Numbered from the stretch's first letter, positions 1 to 7,800 are shown. The stretch: DNA of 13,358 bases from an uncultured Prevotella sp. (GCF_900549175.1 NZ_URNN01000095.1:1-13358); one strand, 5' to 3'. Notes: generated from the sequence alone by a model not told the origin. Program-made: numbers and translations.

Positions 1-15
1 GACCGCAGGGAGCGA

Positions 16-42
16 TAACTCCCTTTAACTCCTTTAACTCCT
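16..42. repeat. Short tandem repeat, three TAACTCC units
   Basis: TAACTCC occurs at 16-22, 26-32 and 35-41, spaced 10 and 9 bp apart. The block abuts the long hairpin at 44-98. A smaller hairpin (AGGGAG at 7-12, CTCCCT at 19-24) overlaps the first unit. Function is unknown; it lies just beyond the end of the minus-strand operon and could be part of a repeat that continues to the left of the window. Confidence 0.6.
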
Positions 43-43
43 G

Positions 44-98
44 AAAAGTATAAATGAATAAAGCTCCCCGAAAGGGAGCTTTATTCATTTATACTTTT
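44..98. terminator. 25-bp perfect hairpin, probable bidirectional terminator
   Basis: Positions 44-68 and 74-98 are perfect reverse complements (25 bp) around a 5-nt loop, CGAAA on the plus strand. The stem has a GC-rich core (GGGAGC/GCTCCC) next to the loop and AT-rich outer parts, ending in AAAA/TTTT, so it would work from either side. On the minus strand the first arm contains the last three codons and the TGA stop of the gene ending at 85. The T tract is only four bases, weaker than a classical intrinsic terminator, but stem length and position make termination and 3'-end protection the best reading. Confidence 0.8.
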
Positions 99-1767
99 CT
101 ATCAGCCCCTCCGCCTGGCTGTCTCCGAGCTCTTTTGCCTTCTGCAGGTTGGCTATTCCTTCTGCCTTGTTGCCCTTGAGACATTGCGCGAGACCGAGGA
201 AGAGATATCCGTCGCTGAGCGAACCGTCGGCGTCGATGCACATTTGGGCCGTTGCCACGGCGTCGTCGAGCAGATTGAGACGTATCTCGAACGAAGCCTT
301 TTCGGCGAGATAGAGGGTGTTTTTAGGACTCTTCTCTATTGCCTTTTTCATGTCGTTGATGGCCGGTTGGTACAGATGGCCCTCCATTTCCACGAGCGCA
401 CGGATGTAATAGAAGCGGTCGGTGAGTTGCGACGACATGAGATGCTCGTACTCGTTGTAGTCGGCCACGGCCTTGCGGTATTCCTTCATTGCACTGAGAG
501 CCTGTGCCCGTGCGAACAGGTAGGGCGCCGCCTCTTTCAGGTAAGGCCGGCTGAACGTGTTGACGGCGCTGTCGAGCAGGGCCAGCATGGCCGCGGAGTC
601 GCCCGCCAGCTCCTTGCACCGCGATGCCTCGTAGTATATTTCGGCAGTGCGTGTGCCGCCGGCGATGATGCCGCCGTATATGTCGTATGCCTCGTCGTAG
701 CGTTTCTGCGCGAATCTTATCTGCGCCTTGCGCTGCCGGTAGATGGGCAGAGGGTTTATCTTGTATGCCTCTTCAGCCTCGTCGGCGGCGCGGTCGAGTG
801 TCCACGGCTCGTATTTGCGGTCGGGGCTGTACAGTTCTTTCTGGTAGATAAGGCCCGAGTAGCTGTAGTGTGCCTCGTCTTTCTTGTCGGCAACCTTTAT
901 GGCCTGCGCCATGTTTTCGTCGGCAGCGCTGAAGTTTCCTGCGCCGGTGTTGAGCTGTGCGCGGTAGATGTAGCCGTCGGAAGCATTGGGGAACTTGCGT
1001 ATGAAGTCCTCCACGAGCCCGGCGTATGTGGCCGAGTCGGTGGCCGATGCCGCCACATACATTGTCAGCAGGGCCTGGTCGATGTTGTCGGGCAGGTCTT
1101 TCTTTATCGCGGTACTCTTGAGAGTGGGGTCGTTGATGCTCAGTCCGCCAATCTTAAGGTCGGCTATGAACGTCACTCCCACGGCGTGGCATACAGTGTC
1201 GGTGGCCTTGGCCGACTCCTGCAAGAGGCCCACCGCCTCTCCGTTGTCGTTTATGAGCGGGCTGCTCATGGTGTTTTCCGGCACGTTGGGCGTGATTATC
1301 GTGTAGTAGGTGTAGTTCTCCTGAAACGTCTCGGCCTTGCTTATCTTTCCGCCAAGTGCCGTTGTGGTCTTCTTTCCGCTGTATGGCAGTATCCATGCCG
1401 GGGCACCCTCGCCGGCCGCGGCTGCTGCCATTGGTAGCGGGGAGGTGCGGCGTGCGGCGGTGCGGAACTTTACAACGTCGTATGTCTCGTTGGCTCCGAG
1501 AATACATTCCACGTCCCATTCCTTGCCTTGCGCGTCGATGACGATGGCCCGCGAGGCTCCCCTGAACGGACTGAAACTGCTGACGGCCTCGCCCGACTCT
1601 CCTATATAGAATCCGTTGGTGCTTCCTATCATGGTTTCGTCTGCCGCGAATGTCTTCAATGTGAATACTGATTTTGCCGCTTTCTTTGCCCATTTGGGTT
1701 GCTGGGCGAGCATGGCGCAGTTTGCGGCTATTGCGCTGATGATGGTTATGATGATGCGTAGTTTCAT
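85..1767 (-). CDS. Secreted protein: inactive trypsin-like (HtrA-type) domain plus TPR repeats
   Basis: 560 aa. Residues 1-22 form a signal peptide (hydrophobic stretch, then AMLAQ), so the product is probably periplasmic. Residues ~30-205 resemble the trypsin-like fold of HtrA proteases: a GFYIGESGEAV strand, a YDVVKF motif holding the Asp position (D97), and SSPLINDNGEAVGLL matching the G(N)SGSPLVN..G.VVGL region. The His position of the TNxH motif is S66 (SSFSPF), and the catalytic Ser position is M167 (TMSSPL), so protease activity is unlikely. Residues ~230-560 are helical TPR-like repeats, for example FSAADENMAQAIKVA, YRKAVADYNEYEHL and YQPAINDMKKAIEKSP, which suggest a protein-binding scaffold. 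It is the last gene of the operon, 6 nt after recN. Specific function is unknown; similar proteins are often labelled serine protease, which the residues here do not support. Confidence 0.85.
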   Translation of the reverse strand: MKLRIIITIISAIAANCAMLAQQPKWAKKAAKSVFTLKTFAADETMIGSTNGFYIGESGEAVSSFSPFRGASRAIVIDAQGKEWDVECILGANETYDVVKFRTAARRTSPLPMAAAAAGEGAPAWILPYSGKKTTTALGGKISKAETFQENYTYYTIITPNVPENTMSSPLINDNGEAVGLLQESAKATDTVCHAVGVTFIADLKIGGLSINDPTLKSTAIKKDLPDNIDQALLTMYVAASATDSATYAGLVEDFIRKFPNASDGYIYRAQLNTGAGNFSAADENMAQAIKVADKKDEAHYSYSGLIYQKELYSPDRKYEPWTLDRAADEAEEAYKINPLPIYRQRKAQIRFAQKRYDEAYDIYGGIIAGGTRTAEIYYEASRCKELAGDSAAMLALLDSAVNTFSRPYLKEAAPYLFARAQALSAMKEYRKAVADYNEYEHLMSSQLTDRFYYIRALVEMEGHLYQPAINDMKKAIEKSPKNTLYLAEKASFEIRLNLLDDAVATAQMCIDADGSLSDGYLFLGLAQCLKGNKAEGIANLQKAKELGDSQAEGLIEKYK

Positions 1768-1773
1768 GTTCTT

Positions 1774-3432
1774 TTATATTTTCAAGAGTTCTTTGGCGTT
1801 GTTGATTGCTGCTTCTGACACGTCGCTTCCGCTCAGCATTTGGGCGATTTCGCGCACGCGCTCGTCGGGGGTGAGCATCCGCATGTGGCTGATGGTGCCG
1901 TCGGCGGTGTCTTCCTTGTACACCTTATAGTGCGTGCTGCCGAGCGCAGCTATCTGCGGCAGGTGGGTGATGCTGATGACCTGACGGTCAGAACGGCCCA
2001 TCTGCTGCATTATCTGCGCCATCTGTTCGGCTATCTTGCCGCTCACGCCGGTGTCAATCTCGTCGAAAATGATGGTGGGCAGCTTCACTGCACCGCTTAT
2101 CATGGCTTTGAGTGACAGCATGACGCGGGCTATCTCGCCGCCCGAAGCCACCTGGGCCACCGGCTGCAGCTGTCCGTTGCGGTTGGCGCTGAAGAGGAAC
2201 GAGGCCTTGTCGGTGCCGTTCTTCCCCAACGGTTCGTTGTCTATCGACACACGGAACTGCACGTTGGGCATGCCCAATGCCGATAGCCGGGTGAGCATTT
2301 CGCGCTCTATCTGTGTGGCGGCGGCACGGCGTGTGGCGCTGAGTGCTTTGGTCACGGCTTCACATTCGGCCCTGGCTCCGGCCATTTCCTGCTGCAGCTG
2401 GTTAAGCGTGTCGTCGCTGTTGACAATCTCGTTGAGCTTTTTCTCGAGGTCATCGCGCAGTGCCGTCAGTTCGCCGACGGTGTTGCAGCGGTACTTTTTC
2501 TCCAGATCGTAAATCTTGTCGAGGCGGTTGTTGATGGCGTCGAGCTCGGCAGGGTCGAACTCTATGTCATCTACCATGCCGCTGATTTCCTGCGATATGT
2601 CTTTCAGTTCGATATGGCAGCTGTCCATGCGCTGTGCAAGTGCCTCGGCAGACGGCATGACGCGGGTGATGGAGCTTATGGCGTTGATGGCCGTACGCAG
2701 GTTGGTCACCACTCCGGTGCTGTCGGCCGACAACTGCCTGTCGGCTTCGTAGAGGGCGCTTTTTATCTCTTCCGAATGGCTCATCGTGTCGGCTTTCTGT
2801 TCCAGTTCTTCCTGTTCGCCGTCGGTGAGGGCGGCTGAGGCAAGCTCATCGTATTGGAACTGGAGGAAATCGGCGTTGCTGCGGTTGCGCTCTATCTCCT
2901 CGCGCAACTCGTTGAGTTGGCGCTCTTTGGCGGAGTACAGGGCGTATGCCTTGCGGTAACTGTCTGACAGCGTGGCGTTGTCGGCTATTATGTCGACTAC
3001 GCTGAGCTGGAAATCCTGTTTGTTGATGAGCAGGTTCTGGTGCTGGCTGTGCACGTCTACGAGCATTTCGCCGAGTTCCTTGAGCATCGACAGCGGCGCG
3101 GGGCTGTCGTTGATGAAGGCGCGGCTCTTGCCCGTTGCGGTCAGCTCGCGGCGTATTATGCAGTCGTCGGCGTCGTATTCGATGTCGTTTCTCTCAAAGA
3201 AGGATTCCATGTCGTAGCGCGACAGGTCGAAGTGGGCCTCTATCACGCATTTGGTTGCGCCGTGCCTCACCATCTTCGAGTCGGCACGCTGGCCGAGAAG
3301 GAGTCCTATGGCTCCGAGTATTATGCTCTTTCCGGCTCCGGTTTCGCCCGTTATTACGGAGAATCCGGACTTGAATTGCATGTTGAGCGTGTCTATGAGT
3401 GTGAAGTTTCGTATGTACAGTTGCTTGAGCAT
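1774..3432 (-). CDS. recN: DNA repair protein RecN
   Basis: 552 aa, the usual length for RecN, an SMC-like ATPase that acts in the cytoplasm at DNA double-strand breaks during recombinational repair. The N-terminal half-domain has Walker A GETGAGKS at residues 29-36 and a HSQHQNLL segment at 128-135. Residues ~155-375 are charged, heptad-like coiled coil in two arms. The C-terminal half-domain has the ABC signature VASGGE (428-433), Walker B TIIFDEID (453-460), the D-loop region TGVSGK and the switch histidine H490 in ITHLPQ. All ATPase elements are intact. ATG start, 2 nt after the porD-like stop codon, so translation is probably coupled. Identification is secure from the motif set and order. 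Confidence 0.97.
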   Translation of the reverse strand: MLKQLYIRNFTLIDTLNMQFKSGFSVITGETGAGKSIILGAIGLLLGQRADSKMVRHGATKCVIEAHFDLSRYDMESFFERNDIEYDADDCIIRRELTATGKSRAFINDSPAPLSMLKELGEMLVDVHSQHQNLLINKQDFQLSVVDIIADNATLSDSYRKAYALYSAKERQLNELREEIERNRSNADFLQFQYDELASAALTDGEQEELEQKADTMSHSEEIKSALYEADRQLSADSTGVVTNLRTAINAISSITRVMPSAEALAQRMDSCHIELKDISQEISGMVDDIEFDPAELDAINNRLDKIYDLEKKYRCNTVGELTALRDDLEKKLNEIVNSDDTLNQLQQEMAGARAECEAVTKALSATRRAAATQIEREMLTRLSALGMPNVQFRVSIDNEPLGKNGTDKASFLFSANRNGQLQPVAQVASGGEIARVMLSLKAMISGAVKLPTIIFDEIDTGVSGKIAEQMAQIMQQMGRSDRQVISITHLPQIAALGSTHYKVYKEDTADGTISHMRMLTPDERVREIAQMLSGSDVSEAAINNAKELLKI

Positions 3433-3434
3433 GG

Positions 3435-4340
3435 TTATTGCTTTAATTTGTTCCAGGAGTTGCTTTGCGCTGCATTGATGCCCATAAGTATGTCGTATAC
3501 CGACTCTTTTTCCTTCTGCGTGCCTTTGCCTTTGTATATGTTTACAAGCTCATCCTTCTTGTAGTCGGTCCATATTTGCGGCAAAAGGCTGAGCGGTTTG
3601 TCCTCGTGAGCCTTCTTGAGATTGTCTTGCAGGGCTGTGGTTATGTTGGTGCGGCCGCGTTCCACGTTGCTTGCCATCTCGTCGAATCCCTTGCGGTAGT
3701 AGTCGTATTGCAGCATGCGGAACGGCTTCATGGCCTCTTCCATGTAGTCGTTGATGATGGCAAAGCGGTTGCGGCTGTCCTCAAACGCCTTCCATCCGGT
3801 GAAGTTCAGGTTCTGGGTATTGTTGACCAGGTATAGGCAACGCTGCAGTATTTCGGTTCCGCCGAGCGGTGAAAAGCTGTCAAGGTCGAGGCCGATGATG
3901 AGGTAGGCATAGTAGGCGAAGAGTGCGGTAAGCTGGTTGTCGACGTTCTCGTCGCTGTAGTTGAGTTGGTCAAACTGCGCGAATTCGAAGTTGAAGTCGG
4001 CGTCCCTGTTGTTGTAGAGCGTTGTGGTGTACTGCGAATTGTATACAGGCCGGTTGGCCTGTATCATCGCAGTGCACTCGAAGAGGTTGTTGGTTTTGTC
4101 GTATTTGTTGACGGTTATGTTGAAATTGCATACGATACGCTCGTTTTGTTGGAACTGCAATTCGGTCCATTGACGTTCGTTCACGAATTGCTCGAGCGTC
4201 TGTTTGAGGTTCTCGAACACGCTTACGTCTGTCGTTCCCACCTTACTGTGGTTGATGTTTATCTTTGCCTGCAACTCCTGGGCGTGTATGGCGGTGACAA
4301 ACATCAATGCGTTTATTGTCAGCAAGATTCTCTTTATCAT
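3435..4340 (-). CDS. porD: DUF4835 family protein, PorD-like (type IX secretion associated)
   Basis: 301 aa. Residues 1-20 form a signal peptide (MIKRILLTINALMF... cleaved near AIHA/QE). The mature protein begins with ELQAKININHSKV, followed by VFENLKQTLEQFVNERQWTE and NERIVCNFNITV, the pattern I recognise for DUF4835/PorD. Later parts include FAYYAYLIIGLDLDSFSPLGG and a helical C-terminal half. PorD of Porphyromonas gingivalis is linked to the type IX secretion system that exports proteins across the outer membrane in Bacteroidetes; its exact role is not known. The family is also found as a conserved neighbour of coaBC and recN, as here. A 90-nt gap with a 22-bp tandem repeat precedes its ATG, so separate regulation is possible. 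I am confident of the family and less so of a real T9SS role in this organism, since no other por genes are in view. Confidence 0.85.
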   Translation of the reverse strand: MIKRILLTINALMFVTAIHAQELQAKININHSKVGTTDVSVFENLKQTLEQFVNERQWTELQFQQNERIVCNFNITVNKYDKTNNLFECTAMIQANRPVYNSQYTTTLYNNRDADFNFEFAQFDQLNYSDENVDNQLTALFAYYAYLIIGLDLDSFSPLGGTEILQRCLYLVNNTQNLNFTGWKAFEDSRNRFAIINDYMEEAMKPFRMLQYDYYRKGFDEMASNVERGRTNITTALQDNLKKAHEDKPLSLLPQIWTDYKKDELVNIYKGKGTQKEKESVYDILMGINAAQSNSWNKLKQ

Positions 4341-4358
4341 ACTCTCTTTCAGCTTCTT

Positions 4359-4419
4359 TTCTTTACTGTATACCGGATTGTTCTTTCCTGTATAATGCCT
4401 TTTTCTTTCCTGTATAATG
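4359..4419. repeat. 22-bp tandem repeat, three copies, upstream of porD
   Basis: Plus-strand unit TTCTTTCCTGTATAATG is exact at 4381-4397 and 4403-4419, with a degenerate copy (13 of 17 identical) at 4359-4375. All three are in register at 22 bp, about two helical turns. The block fills the 90-nt gap between coaBC and porD and ends 18 bp before the porD start codon. Read on the minus strand the unit is CATTATACAGGAAAGAA, purine-rich like a leader. No TAnnTTTG promoter motif is present in the gap. Confidence 0.8.
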
Positions 4420-4430
4420 GATTTGTGGCT

Positions 4431-5630
4431 CTATCGCATTATCTCCGACAGGTGTGAAACGATGTCACTTGCCACTTCGTCCTTGCTCTTTTTGGGGTAC
4501 TCACGTGCTCCTTCGGCCGATATTATGGTTATCTGATTCTCGTCGGAACCGAAGCATGTGCCCTTGTTGCGCAGCGAGTTGAGCACGATGAAGTCGAAAT
4601 TCTTCTTCCGCAGCTTGCCTTCGGCGTTGGCCTTTTCGTCGTTTGTCTCGAGTGCGAAGCCTGCCAGACGCTGGCCTTCACGTTTTCTGCGGCCCAGTTC
4701 TGCGGCAATGTCGTGCGTGGGACAGAGCTTGATGACGAGGTCTTCCTTGCCGCGCTTGATCTTTTCCGGCGCGATTGCCTCCGGACGGAAGTCGGCAACG
4801 GCGGCGCACAGTATGGCCGCATCGCAGCGGTCGAACTCTTCCAGGGCTTTGTCATACATCTGTCCGCAACTCTCCACGTCTATTCTCGTGATGCCGGCAT
4901 GGCGGGTCTTCAGCGTGACGGGCCCTGTTATCAGTGTCACTTCGGCACCGCGTGCGGCACATTCTTCGGCAAGTGCAAATCCCATCTTGCCGCTTGAGTA
5001 ATTGCCGATGAACCTTACGGGGTCTATTTTCTCGTAGGTCGGTCCGGCCGTTATCATGATACGGCGGCCCTGAAGGTCGTGTCGGCATTCGGAGAAGAAC
5101 TCGTCGAGCACGCGGACAATGGCTTCCGGCTCCTCCATACGGCCTTTCCCTTCAAGTCCGCTGGCCAGAAAACCGCTCTGCGGCTCGATGATGTGGTTGC
5201 CGAAAGAGCGCAACCGGTCAAGGTTTTGCTGTGTCGACGGATGGGCATACATGTCGAGATCCATCGCGGGAGCGATGAAAACGGGTGCTTTCATCGAAAG
5301 ATACGTCGTTATGAGCATGTTGTCGGCCACGCCTCCGGCCATTTTCCCGAGTGTCGCCGCCGTGCACGGGGCTATCAGCATGGCATCGGCCCAAAGGCCA
5401 AGAGATACATGACTGTTCCACGTTCCGTCGCGCTGTGAGAAGAACTCGCTGATGACGGGTTTGCGTGTCAGCGCCGAGAGCGTGATGGGAGTGATGAACT
5501 CTTTGCCTGAGGGCGTGATGACCACCTGCACTTCTGCTCCCTTTTTTATCAGTTCGCGTATGATGTAGCAGGCCTTGTATGCCGCTATCGAGCCGGTAAT
5601 GCCCAATACTATCTTTTTACCTTTTAGCAT
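4431..5630 (-). CDS. coaBC: Bifunctional phosphopantothenoylcysteine decarboxylase / phosphopantothenate-cysteine ligase
   Basis: 399 aa from the ATG at 5630, a usual length for CoaBC (Dfp). It converts 4'-phosphopantothenate and cysteine to 4'-phosphopantetheine in coenzyme A synthesis. The N-terminal CoaC part (FMN-dependent, ~1-180) has the GSIAAYK nucleotide-binding start, the catalytic His in NSHVSL (H74), APCTAATLGKMAGGVADN, and the substrate motif PAMDLDMY (121-128), where the E. coli enzyme has Asn in place of D124. The lid reads LASGLEGKGRM, with S157 where E. coli has Cys. The C-terminal CoaB part (~187-399) has TAGPTYEKIDPVRFIGNYSSGKMG, AAVADFRP, and the lysine-rich EKIKRGKEDLVIKL. 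An in-frame TTG 12 nt upstream is a less likely start, because MLKGKKIVLGITGS matches the family N-terminus. It lies 14 nt after the exonuclease gene. Confidence 0.96.
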   Translation of the reverse strand: MLKGKKIVLGITGSIAAYKACYIIRELIKKGAEVQVVITPSGKEFITPITLSALTRKPVISEFFSQRDGTWNSHVSLGLWADAMLIAPCTAATLGKMAGGVADNMLITTYLSMKAPVFIAPAMDLDMYAHPSTQQNLDRLRSFGNHIIEPQSGFLASGLEGKGRMEEPEAIVRVLDEFFSECRHDLQGRRIMITAGPTYEKIDPVRFIGNYSSGKMGFALAEECAARGAEVTLITGPVTLKTRHAGITRIDVESCGQMYDKALEEFDRCDAAILCAAVADFRPEAIAPEKIKRGKEDLVIKLCPTHDIAAELGRRKREGQRLAGFALETNDEKANAEGKLRKKNFDFIVLNSLRNKGTCFGSDENQITIISAEGAREYPKKSKDEVASDIVSHLSEIMR

Positions 5631-5644
5631 GTCTGCTTGCAATA

Positions 5645-6499
5645 TTATATCAGTTTGCTTTCGCGCAGTCGTATACGCGTGAGCACTTGTTTGGTGTTGT
5701 ATGTGAAATCGCCGGCAAGTATCCAGCTGTAATATCCCGGATCGAATCTCAATACCTGTGATACGGGTATGCCCTTATGCTTGCCAAAGTTGAACACCTC
5801 GGTCATCTGGGGCTTTCCGTCCTTGCCGATGACGGGCTTTCCGTTCTTGTCTTTCACCTCACTCCATACGATGCGGCCGGCAAAGTCGACGTTGTTGTTC
5901 TGGCGTGAGAAGTCTGCAAGAAAGGCAATGTCGTTCTGCAACTGGCGCTCTTTGTCGGGTTCCGTCTCCGGACTGTATTTGTCCAGTTGTCCCATAAGCA
6001 CGCGATAGGTCGCTTCTGTGTCCTGGTCGGCACGGTGAGCCTCGAAGTCTTCTTCCATCTCCCGCCCGCAATAAAACTTGTAAGCGGCGGCCAGATTGCG
6101 GCGTTCCATCTTGTGGAAGATGGTTTGGGCGTCGACAAGGCGGCATTTCGAGAAGTCGAAATCGATGCCGGCGCGCAAAAATTCCTCTGCAAGCAGCGGT
6201 ATGTCGAAGTGGTTGGAGTTGAAACCGGCAAAGTCGCATCCCCTGAACGAGTCGCTAAGCCGGGCGGCTATGGCCTTGAATGTCGGCTTACCCTGCACGT
6301 CGGCATCGCTTATTCCTGTAAGCGATGTGACGAGTTCGGGTATGGGGCGCTCGGGATTTATCAGCTCATTGCCGCGTTCTTCACGTCCGTCCGGATATAC
6401 CTTGATGTATGATATCTGTATAACCCTGTCTTTAACGAGGTCCAAGCCTGTCGTTTCGAGGTCGAAAATGACAAGCGGTTTCTGTAAGTTCAGCTTCAT
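5645..6499 (-). CDS. DEDDh 3'-5' exonuclease (DnaQ/Pol III epsilon-like) with C-terminal GKHKG domain
   Basis: 284 aa. Residues ~8-175 form an RNase T/DnaQ-type exonuclease with all four acidic residues and the DEDDh histidine: D13 and E15 in FDLETTGL, D99 in FNSNHFDIPLL, and H155/D160 in AHRADQDTEA. Such enzymes remove nucleotides from DNA or RNA 3' ends. After a charged linker (~175-235) comes FNFGKHKGIPVSQVLRFDPGYYSWIL (split here: FNFGKHKG, then a YYSWIL segment), which matches the small DUF3820-type module (GKHKG..L.E....Y..W). The gene follows dnaN after 10 nt and has an AGGAAAG ribosome-binding stretch directly before its ATG. Placement after the clamp gene suggests a replication or repair role. 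Whether it is the proofreading subunit of Pol III or a separate exonuclease cannot be settled from sequence, since Bacteroidetes DnaE/PolC arrangements are not in view; I therefore give no gene symbol. Confidence 0.92.
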   Translation of the reverse strand: MKLNLQKPLVIFDLETTGLDLVKDRVIQISYIKVYPDGREERGNELINPERPIPELVTSLTGISDADVQGKPTFKAIAARLSDSFRGCDFAGFNSNHFDIPLLAEEFLRAGIDFDFSKCRLVDAQTIFHKMERRNLAAAYKFYCGREMEEDFEAHRADQDTEATYRVLMGQLDKYSPETEPDKERQLQNDIAFLADFSRQNNNVDFAGRIVWSEVKDKNGKPVIGKDGKPQMTEVFNFGKHKGIPVSQVLRFDPGYYSWILAGDFTYNTKQVLTRIRLRESKLI

Positions 6500-6509
6500 C
6501 TTTCCTGTT

Positions 6510-7637
6510 CTAATCGTTTATAAGCATGGGCATCATCAGCATCAGCACGTCCTGATTCTCCGGCTGTTCCACCGGAACGACAAGTCCGGCGCGGCTCGGA
6601 TCGGCAAGATGAATCATTATTTCCTGGCTGTCGAAGTTGCTGAGTATCTCTATAAACGACGAACCCTTGAATCCGATGCTCATCGTCTGTCCGGTATATT
6701 CGCACGACATTCTCTCCGTTGCGGTCTTCGAGAAGTCGTAATCTTCGGCGTCAAGCTGCAGTATACCGTTCTCGATATGGAATCTTATCAGGTTGCTTGA
6801 GTCGTTGGCAAAGGGTTGCACGCGGCGCAGTGCGCTCAGCAGGGCCACACGGTCGATGGTTATCTGGTTGGGATTGTTCTGCGGAATGACCGAGTTATAG
6901 TTGGGGTAGCGGCCCTCTATCAGCCGGCATACGATGGTTCCGTCGCCGTAGTTGATGTCTGCATTGTGTTCGTCAAACCTTATTGTCACATCGCCGGAGT
7001 CTTTCGACAGAAGGTTTTTGAGCAGTGTGGCCGGCTTCTTGGGAAGCGTGAACGAGGCCGGGGTGTCGCCGCAGTTGATGTTGAATATCTTGTTGCGCAC
7101 CAGTTTGTGGCCGTCGGTGGCCACTATCGACAGACAGTCGGGCTTCAGGTCAAAGTACAGTCCGTTCATTATCGGGCGCAGTTCTTCCTGTGCGGTGGCG
7201 AAAAGCGAGCGGTTGATGTTGTCGGCGAGAATGTTGCTTGCTATTGTTATCGTGGTGGCATTGCCGCCAATCTCCTGAGCTTGGGGAAATTCGTCGGCGT
7301 TTTCCACCGGCAGCGAGAAGTGTCCGTTCTGGTAACTTATGCGTGCGAGATTTTCCTGCTGGCTTATTTCAAACGTTATGGGCTGCTCGGAAAATCCCCT
7401 TACGGCTTCGAGCAGGTCGTGATTGCCTATGGCAAACTTTCCGTTTCCGTCGCTTTCTGTCAGTTCAACTGATGTCTTCATCGTGTTTTCACTGTCGGAT
7501 GCAGTCAGGTACAGGATGTTATTTTCCACTTCGAACACAAAGTCAGCCAGTATGGGCAGTGAGTTCTTGCTGTTGATGACTCTCGATAAGGCCACGAGTT
7601 TGCTGCTGAGTGCCGTACTTGATAATGTAAATTTCAT
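6510..7637 (-). CDS. dnaN: DNA polymerase III beta subunit (sliding clamp)
   Basis: 375 aa, the normal length for the beta clamp, a dimeric ring that tethers DNA polymerase III and many repair proteins to DNA. The N-terminus MKFTLSSTALSSKLVALSRVI, the SLPILADFVFEV strand region, the RPIMNGLYFDL and LVATDGHKLVRNK-like segment (SIVATDGHKLVRNK), EGRYPNYNSVIPQNNP, and the C-terminal LMLMMPMLIND place all three clamp domains in order. The C-terminus replaces the common MPMRL with MPMLIND. It is the first gene of the minus-strand operon. The promoter at 7678-7709 predicts a leader of roughly 35 nt. ATG start is unambiguous. Divergent from the DUF3127 gene. Confidence 0.98.
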   Translation of the reverse strand: MKFTLSSTALSSKLVALSRVINSKNSLPILADFVFEVENNILYLTASDSENTMKTSVELTESDGNGKFAIGNHDLLEAVRGFSEQPITFEISQQENLARISYQNGHFSLPVENADEFPQAQEIGGNATTITIASNILADNINRSLFATAQEELRPIMNGLYFDLKPDCLSIVATDGHKLVRNKIFNINCGDTPASFTLPKKPATLLKNLLSKDSGDVTIRFDEHNADINYGDGTIVCRLIEGRYPNYNSVIPQNNPNQITIDRVALLSALRRVQPFANDSSNLIRFHIENGILQLDAEDYDFSKTATERMSCEYTGQTMSIGFKGSSFIEILSNFDSQEIMIHLADPSRAGLVVPVEQPENQDVLMLMMPMLIND

Positions 7638-7677
7638 GCTTATTTGATTTTTGTTTTGTCTGTTATGATACTGACTA

Positions 7678-7709
7678 CAAAAATACTAAATAACTGCGTG
7701 AAGAACAAA
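7678..7709 (-). promoter_or_regulatory. Bacteroidetes-type promoter for the dnaN operon
   Basis: On the minus strand TATTTTTG (complement of 7678-7685) is a full match to the -7 consensus TAnnTTTG, and TTTG (complement of 7706-7709) lies 20 nt upstream, inside the 19-21 nt spacing of the Bacteroides sigma-ABfr consensus. Predicted transcription start is near 7671, giving a leader of about 35 nt to the dnaN ATG. Confidence 0.8.
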
Positions 7710-7800
7710 AATATTATTGAAAAATGCTCAAATTAGAACTATTTTTAGTAATTTCGCAATCTGAAAAAGGCAAATCAACATTATATAATAAGAATAAGAA

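Noticed and set aside
184..1437. 417-codon open frame on the plus strand
   Set aside because: Lies wholly antisense to the TPR protein gene. Its translation is rich in V, G, R, H and C with no domain or signal, typical of a shadow frame opposite a GC-rich gene.
5631..5642. TTG start for coaBC four codons upstream
   Set aside because: The ATG at 5630 matches the usual family N-terminus (MLKGKKIVLGITGS).
7749..7756. Promoter for the DUF3127 gene (TAATTTCG)
   Set aside because: One mismatch in the -7 motif and no TTTG at 19-21 nt upstream; too weak to list as a feature.
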